From contig NC_063013.1 of assembly GCF_020509005.1 (NCBI RefSeq), positions 2,046,001 through 2,110,000 on the forward strand: a stretch of 64,000 bases of DNA. The letters run 5' to 3'. The notes beneath the pieces were generated by a model. That model had not been told where the DNA came from. It did not search any database and was given only the letters and a program-made list of their open reading frames with translations. Below are positions 56,310-64,000 of this stretch, in pieces. The translations under genes and the position numbers were made by a program. Each line of letters begins with the position of its first letter. Position 1 is the stretch's first letter. Source of the DNA: Fulvia fulva. Lineage: Eukaryota; Ascomycota; Dothideomycetes; Mycosphaerellales; Mycosphaerellaceae.

Positions 56310-57157
56310 TTACTCCTTTGGTGCTGGAGGACTTTGGACAGCGCCTGGGCCCTTGTAGTCTGGGTTGCCGACCCAAGTGATGGGCTCGATCTTGTTCTCC
56401 TGTGCAGAGAAACCGCGTCAGTGAGCTCTTCTGAGGTGTAATTCCGGGAGACAGGTGCTCGATCTGTCCCTCGTCTCCGAATGTCTGCCAAACATGGCGC
56501 AGCACGACAAATTCGGGCATTCTCATGCTTACCTTTAGGTATTCGTTGGTGGCCTCTTGCCATTCCTTGTTCATTGTGCGTGGTGTGCCCTTGGCGAAGT
56601 AGCGAGTCGCACCGAAGAGGACACCTGCTGCGCCGATACCAATCATGGTGTACAAGAAGACCTTGGTGCCCTCGCCTGGAGGAGCCTCAGCACGTGGGCC
56701 GTGTGGGCCGAAAGCGATCCAGTAGGCTGTGGGAGTACTCTGTCAGCATATTTTCCACCAAGACTGTCCATCAATCATCCATATCATCTCTCGTGTCGTG
56801 TGCCTCGGCGTTTTCGCGGATGTTCTCCCAGCCGCGTTATGCCACCACCACGTGTCCAATGCCATTCTCTCCCATTTCCATCGGGACGAATCACATACCG
56901 GCCTTCTTCTCCTGAAGCGTGAGCTCATTCCAGTCGACCTTCATACGATCCCGCAGAGCCATCCACAGATCGGCCTGCTCCTGGGGTGGCATGGCCTCCC
57001 ATCGCTTCTCAATGTTCGCGAGTGTTGGGTTGGAGATGGCATGCGCGCATCGCACCTGCTGCTGTGACTGCTGTTTCCGCGAGAGAGGTGTGAGGGCTGC
57101 GGCGGCAGAGCGTGTGGTCTGCACGGCGGCAGGGAGACGGGTCGCGGTTCGCAGCAT
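56310..57157 (-). CDS. Cytochrome c oxidase subunit 5 (COX4/COX5 family)
   Basis: Three exons (57157-56899, 56726-56533, 56399-56310), 180 residues; introns are 172 and 133 bp, GT-AG, in phase. The N-terminal ~40 residues are rich in Arg, Ser, Ala and Gln without acidic residues, a mitochondrial presequence. The mature part starts near SNPTLANIEKRWEAMPPQEQ, the conserved matrix segment of yeast Cox5a/Cox5b and animal COX4. Next come WMALRDRMKVDWNELTLQEK and the AYWIAFGPHGPR motif. One transmembrane helix follows (around YTMIGIGAAGVLFGATRYF), then the intermembrane-space tail with EWQEATNEYLKEQ. It is a nuclear-encoded structural subunit of respiratory complex IV. An in-frame Met 22 codons upstream (57223) exists; the later one gives the better presequence. 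Confidence 0.92.
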
Positions 57158-57765
57158 CGTAGCGGTGGATTCAGAGGAGCGGAGAGGCCAAGGAGGGTGA
57201 TCAGAGACTGAGGGGGACCTCAATCGCAGAGGTCGGGCGTGTAGAATGGGGGTGGTGATTTGGGCAACGCGCGGGAGCTCGTCAATGGCAGTGATGATGT
57301 TGCTCCAGTCTGCGAGAAGTTAGAACTAGAAGTTCACCAGCTCAAGATGCCGGCTGTCCTGCCGCCGCCAATCAAAGACTTGGCAATGCGTCACAAGACG
57401 ATCATTCCCGCGGCTTCACTACAGCCATCCTCTGCCTCATCGCTCTGCTACTGCAGCTCTGCTCTCTTCGACGAATGCACACTTTGCCCAGCCCAGCACC
57501 CAATTCTCTGCCATGCCTGCTCATAATGCTGGTACTGTTCCCCAGGCCTGTCTTTTGATACTCGGCGACGCGAGAGATTGTGCTTGATGTCGGGTTCCGA
57601 CGTGACATCGGAGTCGGCTCTGTGAGAGACTGCAACCTGGACCATGTAGACCAGGCGAGGTGTCATGCGATCTGACTTTCTTGATCTTTCGCGGCGAGAC
57701 TTTCATGTAATACATACGACAGAGCTGCTGATGTAGCCTAGACTTTCAACTTCAGCACGCATACT
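57158..57765. promoter_or_regulatory. Upstream region between COX5 and the amidase gene
   Basis: 608 bp between divergent starts. No recognisable element was seen; promoter function is inferred from arrangement. Confidence 0.4.
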
Positions 57766-59556
57766 ATGGGCGACATCAGTGCCATCCAGCCAGCCTGGCA
57801 GCACATGCAGCTCGAAAGAGAAGCCAACGAGACGCTCACATACCGGTCGAATGGCGCATCGACACAGCCAAGTACGAAGGTCTGAGAAGCTTGCTCCGTG
57901 TCCCACGCGACTGTGGTCTGCTCAGCGAACGAGAACTCAACATCACCGAACAGCACGATGCAGTTGCTATTGTGGAGAAGATCAGAGATGGTGTTTTCAC
58001 TGTCGAAGATGTCGTCACTGCCTTTTGCAAGAGAGCTGCCATTGTTCAGCAAGTGGTTCGTCAGACAGCCACAGAGCCATGTAACGCGAGACTGACTTCA
58101 TGACCCAGACCAATTGTTTGACTGAGATCATGTTTGCGGAAGCTATTGCAACAGCCAGGACCATGGATGAGGAGCGACAGCGTAATCCTACGAAACCACT
58201 GCCACCACTTTATGGCCTGCCCATCTCGCTCAAAGATGGCTTCAAAATTCCGGGCTTTGACGCAACAATGGGCTTCGTCAGTCTCGTCGATCAGCCAGCT
58301 ACCACCTACAGTGCGCTTCCAGCATTGCTGAAGGATCTCGGCGCTGTGTTTTACTGCCAGACCAGTAAGTCCAGGTACAGAAGCCTTGATGAGACACCTG
58401 GGACACACCCAGGACCCCCATGGCCTCTGCCCCGTTCGTTTGAGACACCTAGGCTAATATACCTTACAGATGTTCCTCAAACGCTCATGTCAGCAGACTC
58501 CTACAACAATGTCTTCGGCCGAACGCTGAATCCCTACAATACCGCGATGACTCCAGGTGGCTCGTCTGGCGGTGAAGCAGCATTGATAGCTATGCGTGGA
58601 TCTATCCTGGGTCTATGCACTGACATTGCTGGAAGTGTTCGTATACCCGCAGTGTGTAACGGGATCTATGGCTTCAAGGCGTGTGCTTCAATCATCCCGT
58701 ACGCAGGTCAGCAGTCTCCAGCAAGTCCTGGCATTCCTGGCATCATCCCTTCCATTGGACCTCTGGCAACATCTTCTCGTGCCTGCGCCTTCCTGCTCGA
58801 GAATGCGATGAAGGCTGAAGCGTGGAGATACGATGGAACTGTTCTTCATCTGCCGTGGCAAGATTGGCAGGCAAAATCGTCCCAGCCTCTCCGGATTGGT
58901 CTAATCGAGGATAATGCCATGCACACGCCTTCGCCGCCCATTCGAAGGGCACTGCGTGAGAGTGCAGAAAAGCTTCGTCGTGCTGGCCATGAACTCGTCC
59001 CAATATCGCTTGAGGATCTCAACATCACCCAGACAGTGGACGAGAACGGGGAGATGTACGGTCTTGATGGCTCTCAAATGGCCAACAAACTCCTCTCTGC
59101 CTCGGGTGAGCCTGTGGTGCCCTCCGTCATCAAAGCGGCTCTCCTGGACAGGCCCGCAAAGATACTGCCAGAAATCATGAGTCTCAACGACTGGTCGCTC
59201 GAAGCAAGTTCAGCAAAATCTGGACACAGCATAACGTCGACATCATTATGCTCCCTCCTAGCGCGCATACGGCGGTCCCGATCGCCGACTGGTATAGTGT
59301 CAGCTATACATCGCTGTTCAACTATCTGGACTGGCCGGCGACGGTGCTGCCCGTGGGGACTGTGAGTAGTGAGGACGTAGTGGACGATGGTGCAAAGTAT
59401 GGAGCGCGGGATGAACACGTCTACAAGTCGTATACTGGGCCTGAGGAGTATGCTGGGCTGCCGACAAGTATTCAGCTGTTGCGACAGCCGCAAGAGGATG
59501 AGAAACTTGCTTGGTATGCTCAGGTCGTGGATAGGGTCCTGCATAGCGAGGCGTAG
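57766..59556 (+). pseudogene. Amidase (acetamidase/fatty-acid-amide-hydrolase type) with two single-base frameshifts
   Basis: Amidase-signature enzymes hydrolyse amides with a Lys-cisSer-Ser triad. All three sites are visible: Lys in PISLKDGFKIPG, cis-Ser in GGSSGGE, and the nucleophile in DIAGSVRIPA. Three exons (57766-58052, 58109-58364, 58470-59556) are separated by 56 and 105 bp GT-AG introns. The frame breaks twice: near 57828-57842, between QPAWQHMQLEREAN and PVEWRIDTAKYEG; and near 59201-59212, before FSKIWTQHNVDIIMLPP. Each break fits loss of one nucleotide, and with both counted the coding length is a multiple of three (about 543 residues, the usual family size). Either a recent pseudogene or two sequencing/assembly errors. 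No other stop is present. Confidence 0.8.
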
Positions 59557-59748
59557 TAGATATAGTATAGTCTCATGTACCGCCTTCAGGTACTGTACAC
59601 TATACGCATACACCCATCTACGCCATCACGTTCATGCCTTGACCAATATCTCGTGCCTCAGTTTCGGCCCCCACTTGTTCCTTCCCCAATCGTCATCGCC
59701 TGCGCCACTCGCGGGGCACAAAGGCAACCCCATTACCGGGAGCATGTG
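59557..59748. promoter_or_regulatory. Short upstream region / 5' UTR of the GYP7-like gene
   Basis: Only 192 bp separate the amidase stop from the chosen GAP start. The GAP frame is open back to an ATG at 59575, 19 bp after the amidase stop. That start would leave almost no leader, so the later Met (59749) is preferred. Confidence 0.4.
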
Positions 59749-62478
59749 ATGCCTTCACGACGGCGGTCGATGCCTCCCATTCCCATACAGCACCGCCGCA
59801 GCCTTATCGACAAGGCGGAGCAATCGCTCGATATGCCTTCAACACCACCTCCAGCAGACGGTGCTGCTGACCCCCCGAGTCCACCATCACCAACAGCTAG
59901 TTTCTACGACATGAGCGACGACGAGGAGACCGAGTATCGTGCCGTGGGGCACAGCAACACGAGGAAGGGAGTCAAGCTGCTATATGCAAAGAGCAAGGTC
60001 TATCTACACCCATCGCTGAGCGCGAAGGACAATGTCGCTGGCTACATCGCGTTGATGCAGCAGAAGCCTGGCGAGGCCGAGCCACCCACCAGTCCTGGCA
60101 GCAGTACCGGAACGTATCGAGCGCGATCACGATCAGATCTACTACTGGCATGGATACCGGAGAGCGGACTGGGAGACGTCGCAGAGAAGTACACCAAGGT
60201 CGAGAATGCGTCCATCGGCGGCGATGCCCCCAAACAATCGTTCCTTGTCCCGCGGCCGCCTGTAGTCACGACACACAGCTCGAGTCTGGGCACGTATGCA
60301 TTCGCGATACCTGTCAGCGACATCTTCAGCATTCTGGTCCGACCGCCGAGCACTGGCTGGTGGTTTGGCAGTGTCGTCGTCAACTCGCGAGCAGGCGACA
60401 GCTTTCCGGCCCTCTTCTTCCATGATTCCGAATGTCAATCGACCATAGCACAACGCAAGAAGCTACAGCGGGAGAACTTCAGCATCGAAGGCAAAGAGGG
60501 TGGCATGTTCTGGGGTGGAGATCAACTTCTTGAGTGGCTGAAGAAATATGTCGGGATCGAGAGGTCAGCACAAGAGCCTAGCATTTACTTGGTCGACCCG
60601 AACGATGCAGACAAGCTATCTTTTGGCAGTGGAGGCAAGCCGACTCCCGATAAAGTACGCAACGTGTTAGAAGGCAAGCACAAGGACGAGCCATCGAAAC
60701 AGAAACAAAACGCTGTCACAGGCATCCACCAGGACCCTGTCACAACTGCTCTGAAAACGGCCAGGTTCAATTTCATGGAGAAGATGGCCCAAGTTACCAC
60801 CTTCACACGTAGGACGGCACAGGCGGTAGCGGAGAACAAGAATCTGCCGCCGCAGGTCAGGAGGCTGATGCAGAACCCGCAAGTGCAGACTGTGTCGGAT
60901 GAGTTCGACTCTGCTAGACTGTACCTTGCAAGGTGGGCAATGGGCATTGCTGAGCAGTCAGAGAAGGAGCGGAACCAAAGAATCTGGACTGCAAAGGACA
61001 TCCTCGAAGTGGAAGATAGTGAGCTTGGGCAGTTCGAGCTACTGGATGCCGAAGGATTGAACCTTGCCGACAAGAGGAAGTCTGTGACACTGTCTGAGTG
61101 GAACAGCTTTTTCAACTCGCGAACCGGACGACTGGAGAAGACGCCAGATGAGGTCAAAGAGCGAGTGTTTCACGGTGGTCTCGATGCCAACGACGGTGTG
61201 CGGAAAGAGGCGTGGTTGTTTCTGCTTGGCGTGTATGAGTGGGACAGTACAAAGGAGGAACGACACGCAAAGATGAACAGTCTCCGAGATGAGTACATTC
61301 GCCTGAAGGGTGCTTGGTGGGAGCGCATGGTCGATGAAGGCGGCACTCTCGAAGAGCGTGAATGGTGGAAGGAGCAGAAGATGCGCATCGGTAAGTTATA
61401 CATGTCGCTACGGCACCTTACTGCTGCTGATACCTTTACTGACCGAGCCATTCATGGCGCAATAGAGAAGGATGTTCATCGCACTGATCGACACCTCCCA
61501 CTGTTTGCTGGCGAAGACATTCCACACCCTGATCCAGACTCACCTTTTGCTGAGTCCGGCACGAACGTTCACCTTGAGCAGATGAAGGATATGCTGCTGA
61601 CTTATAATGAATACAACCGCGATCTTGGCTACGTTCAAGGAATGTCTGACCTCCTTGCACCGATCTATGCCATTGAGCAAGACGATGCTGTGGCATTTTG
61701 GGGCTTTACGAAGTTCATGGAGCGGATGGAGCGAAACTTCTTACGAGACCAATCTGGCATGCGATTGCAGCTTCTGACCCTCGATCAACTGGTACAACTA
61801 CTGGACCCCAAGCTATATGAACATCTGGCCAAAGTTGACAGCACAAACTTTTTCTTCTTTTTCCGTATGCTACTGGTCTGGTTCAAGCGCGAGTTCGAAT
61901 TTGAAGACATCCTACGCATGTGGGAAGGACTATGGACCGACTACTACAGCAGCAACTTTCACCTCTTCCTCGCTGCTGCGATCCTTGAAAAGCACCGAAA
62001 CGTCATCATGGAGCACCTCAAAGGCTTCGATGAAGTGCTGAAGTATGTGAACGAGCTGTCTGGCACAATCGATCTCAATTCTACAATGGTCCGGGCAGAA
62101 GCACTTTTCAGAAAGTTCCAACGAATGGTAGAGGCGATCGATCGAAAGAGCAACTTTCCGATTCCGACTGTTAGGCAACGACTACCACAGCCACCACCTC
62201 CGGTTACCAGCCCTGGGAGTCGGCCGGGAAGTGATGGAAGAACAAGACAGTCGAGCAGTACGGGTATCGGCAGTGCAGGTGGGCACTCGAGACAAGGTTC
62301 GTCGTCCGGCGCACAAGCGTCCGGTCGGGACAGGACTGTTGGCGATGCTGTCGCAACTGGCATTGGTGCAGAGAAGGAGAGGGTCATCTCATCCGAGCTG
62401 CGTTTACTGCTCAGCCGAGACATTCCCAAGCTCGATAAGCAAGAGGTTAAGGACCATGGCGGTGGTATTGGAAGGTAG
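59749..62478 (+). CDS. GYP7-like Rab GTPase-activating protein (TBC domain)
   Basis: 909 residues from the Met at 59749, single exon. The N-terminal part holds the Gyp7-type lipid/Rab-binding region (KGVKLLYAKSKVYLHPSLSAKDNVAGYIAL, about 65-95, and GWWFGSVV.. FPALFFHDSECQS). The TBC domain spans about 475-800, with the arginine-finger motif at 575-578 (D-V-H-R, followed by TD) and the glutamine finger YVQG at 628-631; both catalytic fingers are intact. Gyp7 accelerates GTP hydrolysis on Ypt7/Rab7 and is a vacuole/late-endosome regulator. The C-terminal ~100 residues are Ser/Gly-rich and disordered. In-frame upstream Met at 59575 would add 58 residues. Confidence 0.9.
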   Translation: MPSRRRSMPPIPIQHRRSLIDKAEQSLDMPSTPPPADGAADPPSPPSPTASFYDMSDDEETEYRAVGHSNTRKGVKLLYAKSKVYLHPSLSAKDNVAGYIALMQQKPGEAEPPTSPGSSTGTYRARSRSDLLLAWIPESGLGDVAEKYTKVENASIGGDAPKQSFLVPRPPVVTTHSSSLGTYAFAIPVSDIFSILVRPPSTGWWFGSVVVNSRAGDSFPALFFHDSECQSTIAQRKKLQRENFSIEGKEGGMFWGGDQLLEWLKKYVGIERSAQEPSIYLVDPNDADKLSFGSGGKPTPDKVRNVLEGKHKDEPSKQKQNAVTGIHQDPVTTALKTARFNFMEKMAQVTTFTRRTAQAVAENKNLPPQVRRLMQNPQVQTVSDEFDSARLYLARWAMGIAEQSEKERNQRIWTAKDILEVEDSELGQFELLDAEGLNLADKRKSVTLSEWNSFFNSRTGRLEKTPDEVKERVFHGGLDANDGVRKEAWLFLLGVYEWDSTKEERHAKMNSLRDEYIRLKGAWWERMVDEGGTLEEREWWKEQKMRIGKLYMSLRHLTAADTFTDRAIHGAIEKDVHRTDRHLPLFAGEDIPHPDPDSPFAESGTNVHLEQMKDMLLTYNEYNRDLGYVQGMSDLLAPIYAIEQDDAVAFWGFTKFMERMERNFLRDQSGMRLQLLTLDQLVQLLDPKLYEHLAKVDSTNFFFFFRMLLVWFKREFEFEDILRMWEGLWTDYYSSNFHLFLAAAILEKHRNVIMEHLKGFDEVLKYVNELSGTIDLNSTMVRAEALFRKFQRMVEAIDRKSNFPIPTVRQRLPQPPPPVTSPGSRPGSDGRTRQSSSTGIGSAGGHSRQGSSSGAQASGRDRTVGDAVATGIGAEKERVISSELRLLLSRDIPKLDKQEVKDHGGGIGR

Positions 62479-62842
62479 GAACGAGGCACGACGGATGACA
62501 ACGACGATCTTTTACGGCGGCATGAGCATGATAGGATAGGTATAGCGATGACATGACACGGTATGGCGAGGCGCATGGCGTTTGAGGCGGCAGGATAAGG
62601 TCGCGGATTGGCAGGGCAGGCCACATCATTGTTACACAGCACAGTAAGACACGATGTACCATCCGAGACACTCACAACTCATTCAAGGCGACGACGCTTT
62701 TCATTACTCATAACAACATCACTCAACAGCACCCCATCTCAATCTAACATCGGAAATCCACGATCCATACCTCTCAACATATCCTCCAACTCCCTCCTCA
62801 ACTCTCTCACCTTCTCCGCCCAAAGCTGCCGACCTAACTCCA
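62479..62842. other. Convergent 3' flank, no gene
   Basis: 364 bp holding the 3' ends of the GAP (+) and acyl-CoA dehydrogenase-like (-) genes. Short frames only. Confidence 0.5.
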
Positions 62843-64000
62843 CTAAGTGTACCAAGTCGGCTCTGGGATTTCCCCCAACAGCTGGTATCGTCCCACCTCC
62901 CTCTTCTTATACGCCACCGGATCATGCAGTGAGTGCGTCCTGATGTCTCTCCAGTACCTGTCAAAGCCATACTTCTTGCCAGTGGCTCTCGCACCAAGCA
63001 TCTCAAACACACCACTAGTCACGGCAAGACCTGTGTCGGTAGTGACGACTTTAGCGTGCGCGACGAAAGCTGCGACTTCACCGCGGCGGAGGGCGGAGAT
63101 GCCGGCTCTGCCGTTGGATTTGCTGTGGCCGTTGCCGTTGGCGTGGCCGTTGGTTTGGCTCTCGGCAGGAAGGTGCTGGAAGGAGGCTGCGGTGGAGATG
63201 GTGTATGGTGGGTTAGTCTTGTTCAGAGGCCCGGTCTCGTCGATGCCGTTTGCGAGGTAGTTTGGGTTGACCCTCTTGGCCGCAATGGATGGGTCGACGA
63301 CTGAGCCATACTGGCCCGCTTCACGATAAAGGTTGGCGATCTCTGCGCCGGCGCGATCGGTCAGGGCATCGGCGGCCGCAAGGTGGGCGCGGTACTCGCC
63401 GTAGCGTTCGAGGATGTACCATTCATCCGTGGCTTTGTCCTTGTTGTCACCACCGTAGGGCCAGGCGCGGGTGGAGTTCACTGTGTATTGGGATGCTGCG
63501 CCGAGGGCACCTTGGGCGATTCCTAGGTAGAAGTTTGTGAAGACGAGTTGGATGGTTGGCAGAAGCATGGAGGCGAAGGGGATTCCGAGGACTTCTTGGA
63601 CCGGGCGCTTAGATTGTGCGTCCCAACCTAGGGCGTCGCTCCATGGAACGCGAACGTCGTTGATCTTGACGCCGCCGGATTCTGTAAGGCGAAGACCGAC
63701 GTTGTCCCAGTTGTGCAGGAAGCTGATGCCGGGTTGGATAGTCTTGACAAAGGTGAAGATGTGGTCTTCGGTGCCGTCGAGTACACCTTCGAGAACGGTC
63801 AGATCGGAGACGACGCCACCAGTGTTGAAGTTCTTGAAGCCGTTGAACACGATCTCATCACCTTCGCTGGAGATCTTGAGGTCCGAGTCTCTAGGATTGA
63901 CGGCACCTCCGACAAAGTAGTTGTTCTGAATGATGACTTGCTGCACGCTCTCCTGCTGCTCGTCTGTTCCTACAACATTGGCGGTAGTGGACCAGAGCAA
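62843..64000 (-). CDS. Acyl-CoA dehydrogenase/DszC-like flavin-dependent monooxygenase, 5' end outside the window
   Basis: 385 C-terminal residues are visible; the start lies beyond 64000. The sequence matches the acyl-CoA dehydrogenase fold of the DszC (dibenzothiophene monooxygenase)/SfnB-like group. The middle beta-domain has NNYFVGGAVNPRDSDLKIS and a FNGFKNFNTGGVVSDLTVLEG block. LRLTESGGVKINDVRVPWSDALGW marks entry to the C-terminal helical domain, followed by TNFYLGIAQGALGAASQYT, a WYILERYGEYRAHLAAADAL helix and the terminal FDRYWRDIRTHSLHDPVAYKKREVG (R-D-x-R-T-H-SLHDP), typical of this group. A Gly/Asn/His-rich insertion (QTNGHANGNGHSKSNG) interrupts the last domain. Members oxidise sulfur or nitrogen substrates with reduced flavin; the substrate is unknown. 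Confidence 0.85.
   Translation of the reverse strand: MLWSTTANVVGTDEQQESVQQVIIQNNYFVGGAVNPRDSDLKISSEGDEIVFNGFKNFNTGGVVSDLTVLEGVLDGTEDHIFTFVKTIQPGISFLHNWDNVGLRLTESGGVKINDVRVPWSDALGWDAQSKRPVQEVLGIPFASMLLPTIQLVFTNFYLGIAQGALGAASQYTVNSTRAWPYGGDNKDKATDEWYILERYGEYRAHLAAADALTDRAGAEIANLYREAGQYGSVVDPSIAAKRVNPNYLANGIDETGPLNKTNPPYTISTAASFQHLPAESQTNGHANGNGHSKSNGRAGISALRRGEVAAFVAHAKVVTTDTGLAVTSGVFEMLGARATGKKYGFDRYWRDIRTHSLHDPVAYKKREVGRYQLLGEIPEPTWYT

Noticed and set aside
1..64000. Searched by eye for CRISPR arrays, rRNA and tRNA genes, and a secondary-metabolite core enzyme (PKS, NRPS, terpene cyclase).
   Set aside because: None was recognised.

Overview
This is a nuclear segment from a filamentous ascomycete (Pezizomycotina; a Dothideomycete is plausible but not proven). 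The case rests on short 47-172 bp GT-AG introns, a fungal gene set (LAS1, TRS31, PMP47-type carrier, ABP2, COX5, GYP7, 2EXR and F-box/LRR-like proteins), and a transposon block with the signature of repeat-induced point mutation (RIP), in which CpA/TpG are depleted and TpA is abundant on both strands. The window has two compartments that meet at about 32.9-33.0 kb.

Region 1 (1-~32.95 kb) is a nest of dead transposable elements with no intact host gene. From left to right it holds: a minus-strand Copia relic (RT part 1-423, integrase part 1556-~2330) interrupted by a 1.13 kb Fot1/pogo-type DNA transposon (424-1555); a chimeric LINE (~2435-8636) carrying a solo LTR (6755-6972); a minus-strand LINE (~8637-13570) whose two halves differ strongly in RIP load; a LINE 5' fragment (~13598-15519); the 5' half of a Gypsy chromovirus (15520-20612, minus); a LINE part (20613-23655, minus); a full-length LINE (~23749-28452, plus); the 3' half of the same Gypsy element (28452-30587, plus; integrase, chromodomain, LTR); a LINE 3' part (30588-~31690); and a second Fot1-like copy (31698-32740). 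Matching target-site duplications (GGGGG beside both LTRs, and a shared 15 bp sequence at the pol break) show that the two Gypsy halves are one insertion, later broken by a LINE and rearranged by an inversion.

Region 2 (~33-64 kb) has normal base composition and is gene-rich. Genes: a 2EXR-domain protein plus a truncated 2EXR fragment; NAD kinase (-); LAS1 pre-rRNA processing nuclease (+); TRAPP subunit TRS31 (-); a secreted two-domain multicopper oxidase-like protein (+, 3 exons); a cytochrome b561-type membrane protein (+, 3 exons); a microbial-type PARG/macrodomain-like protein (+); a peroxisomal adenine nucleotide carrier (-, 3 exons); ARS-binding protein 2 (+); two tandem F-box/LRR-like paralogues (-), one with in-frame stops and frameshifts; cytochrome c oxidase subunit 5 (COX4 family, -, 3 exons); an amidase with two single-base frameshifts (+); a GYP7-like Rab GAP (+); and an acyl-CoA dehydrogenase/DszC-like flavoprotein cut by the window end (-).

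Most of region 2 is housekeeping and the genes do not form an obvious pathway cluster. The nearest thing to a functional pair is the multicopper oxidase-like protein and the b561 protein 1.1 kb downstream, both membrane or secretory redox proteins. The most informative signals are the reconstructable nested-insertion and inversion history, the uneven RIP within one LINE, the multicopper oxidase with an intact type-1 copper site but incomplete trinuclear ligands, and two recently broken genes (F-box/LRR copy and amidase).
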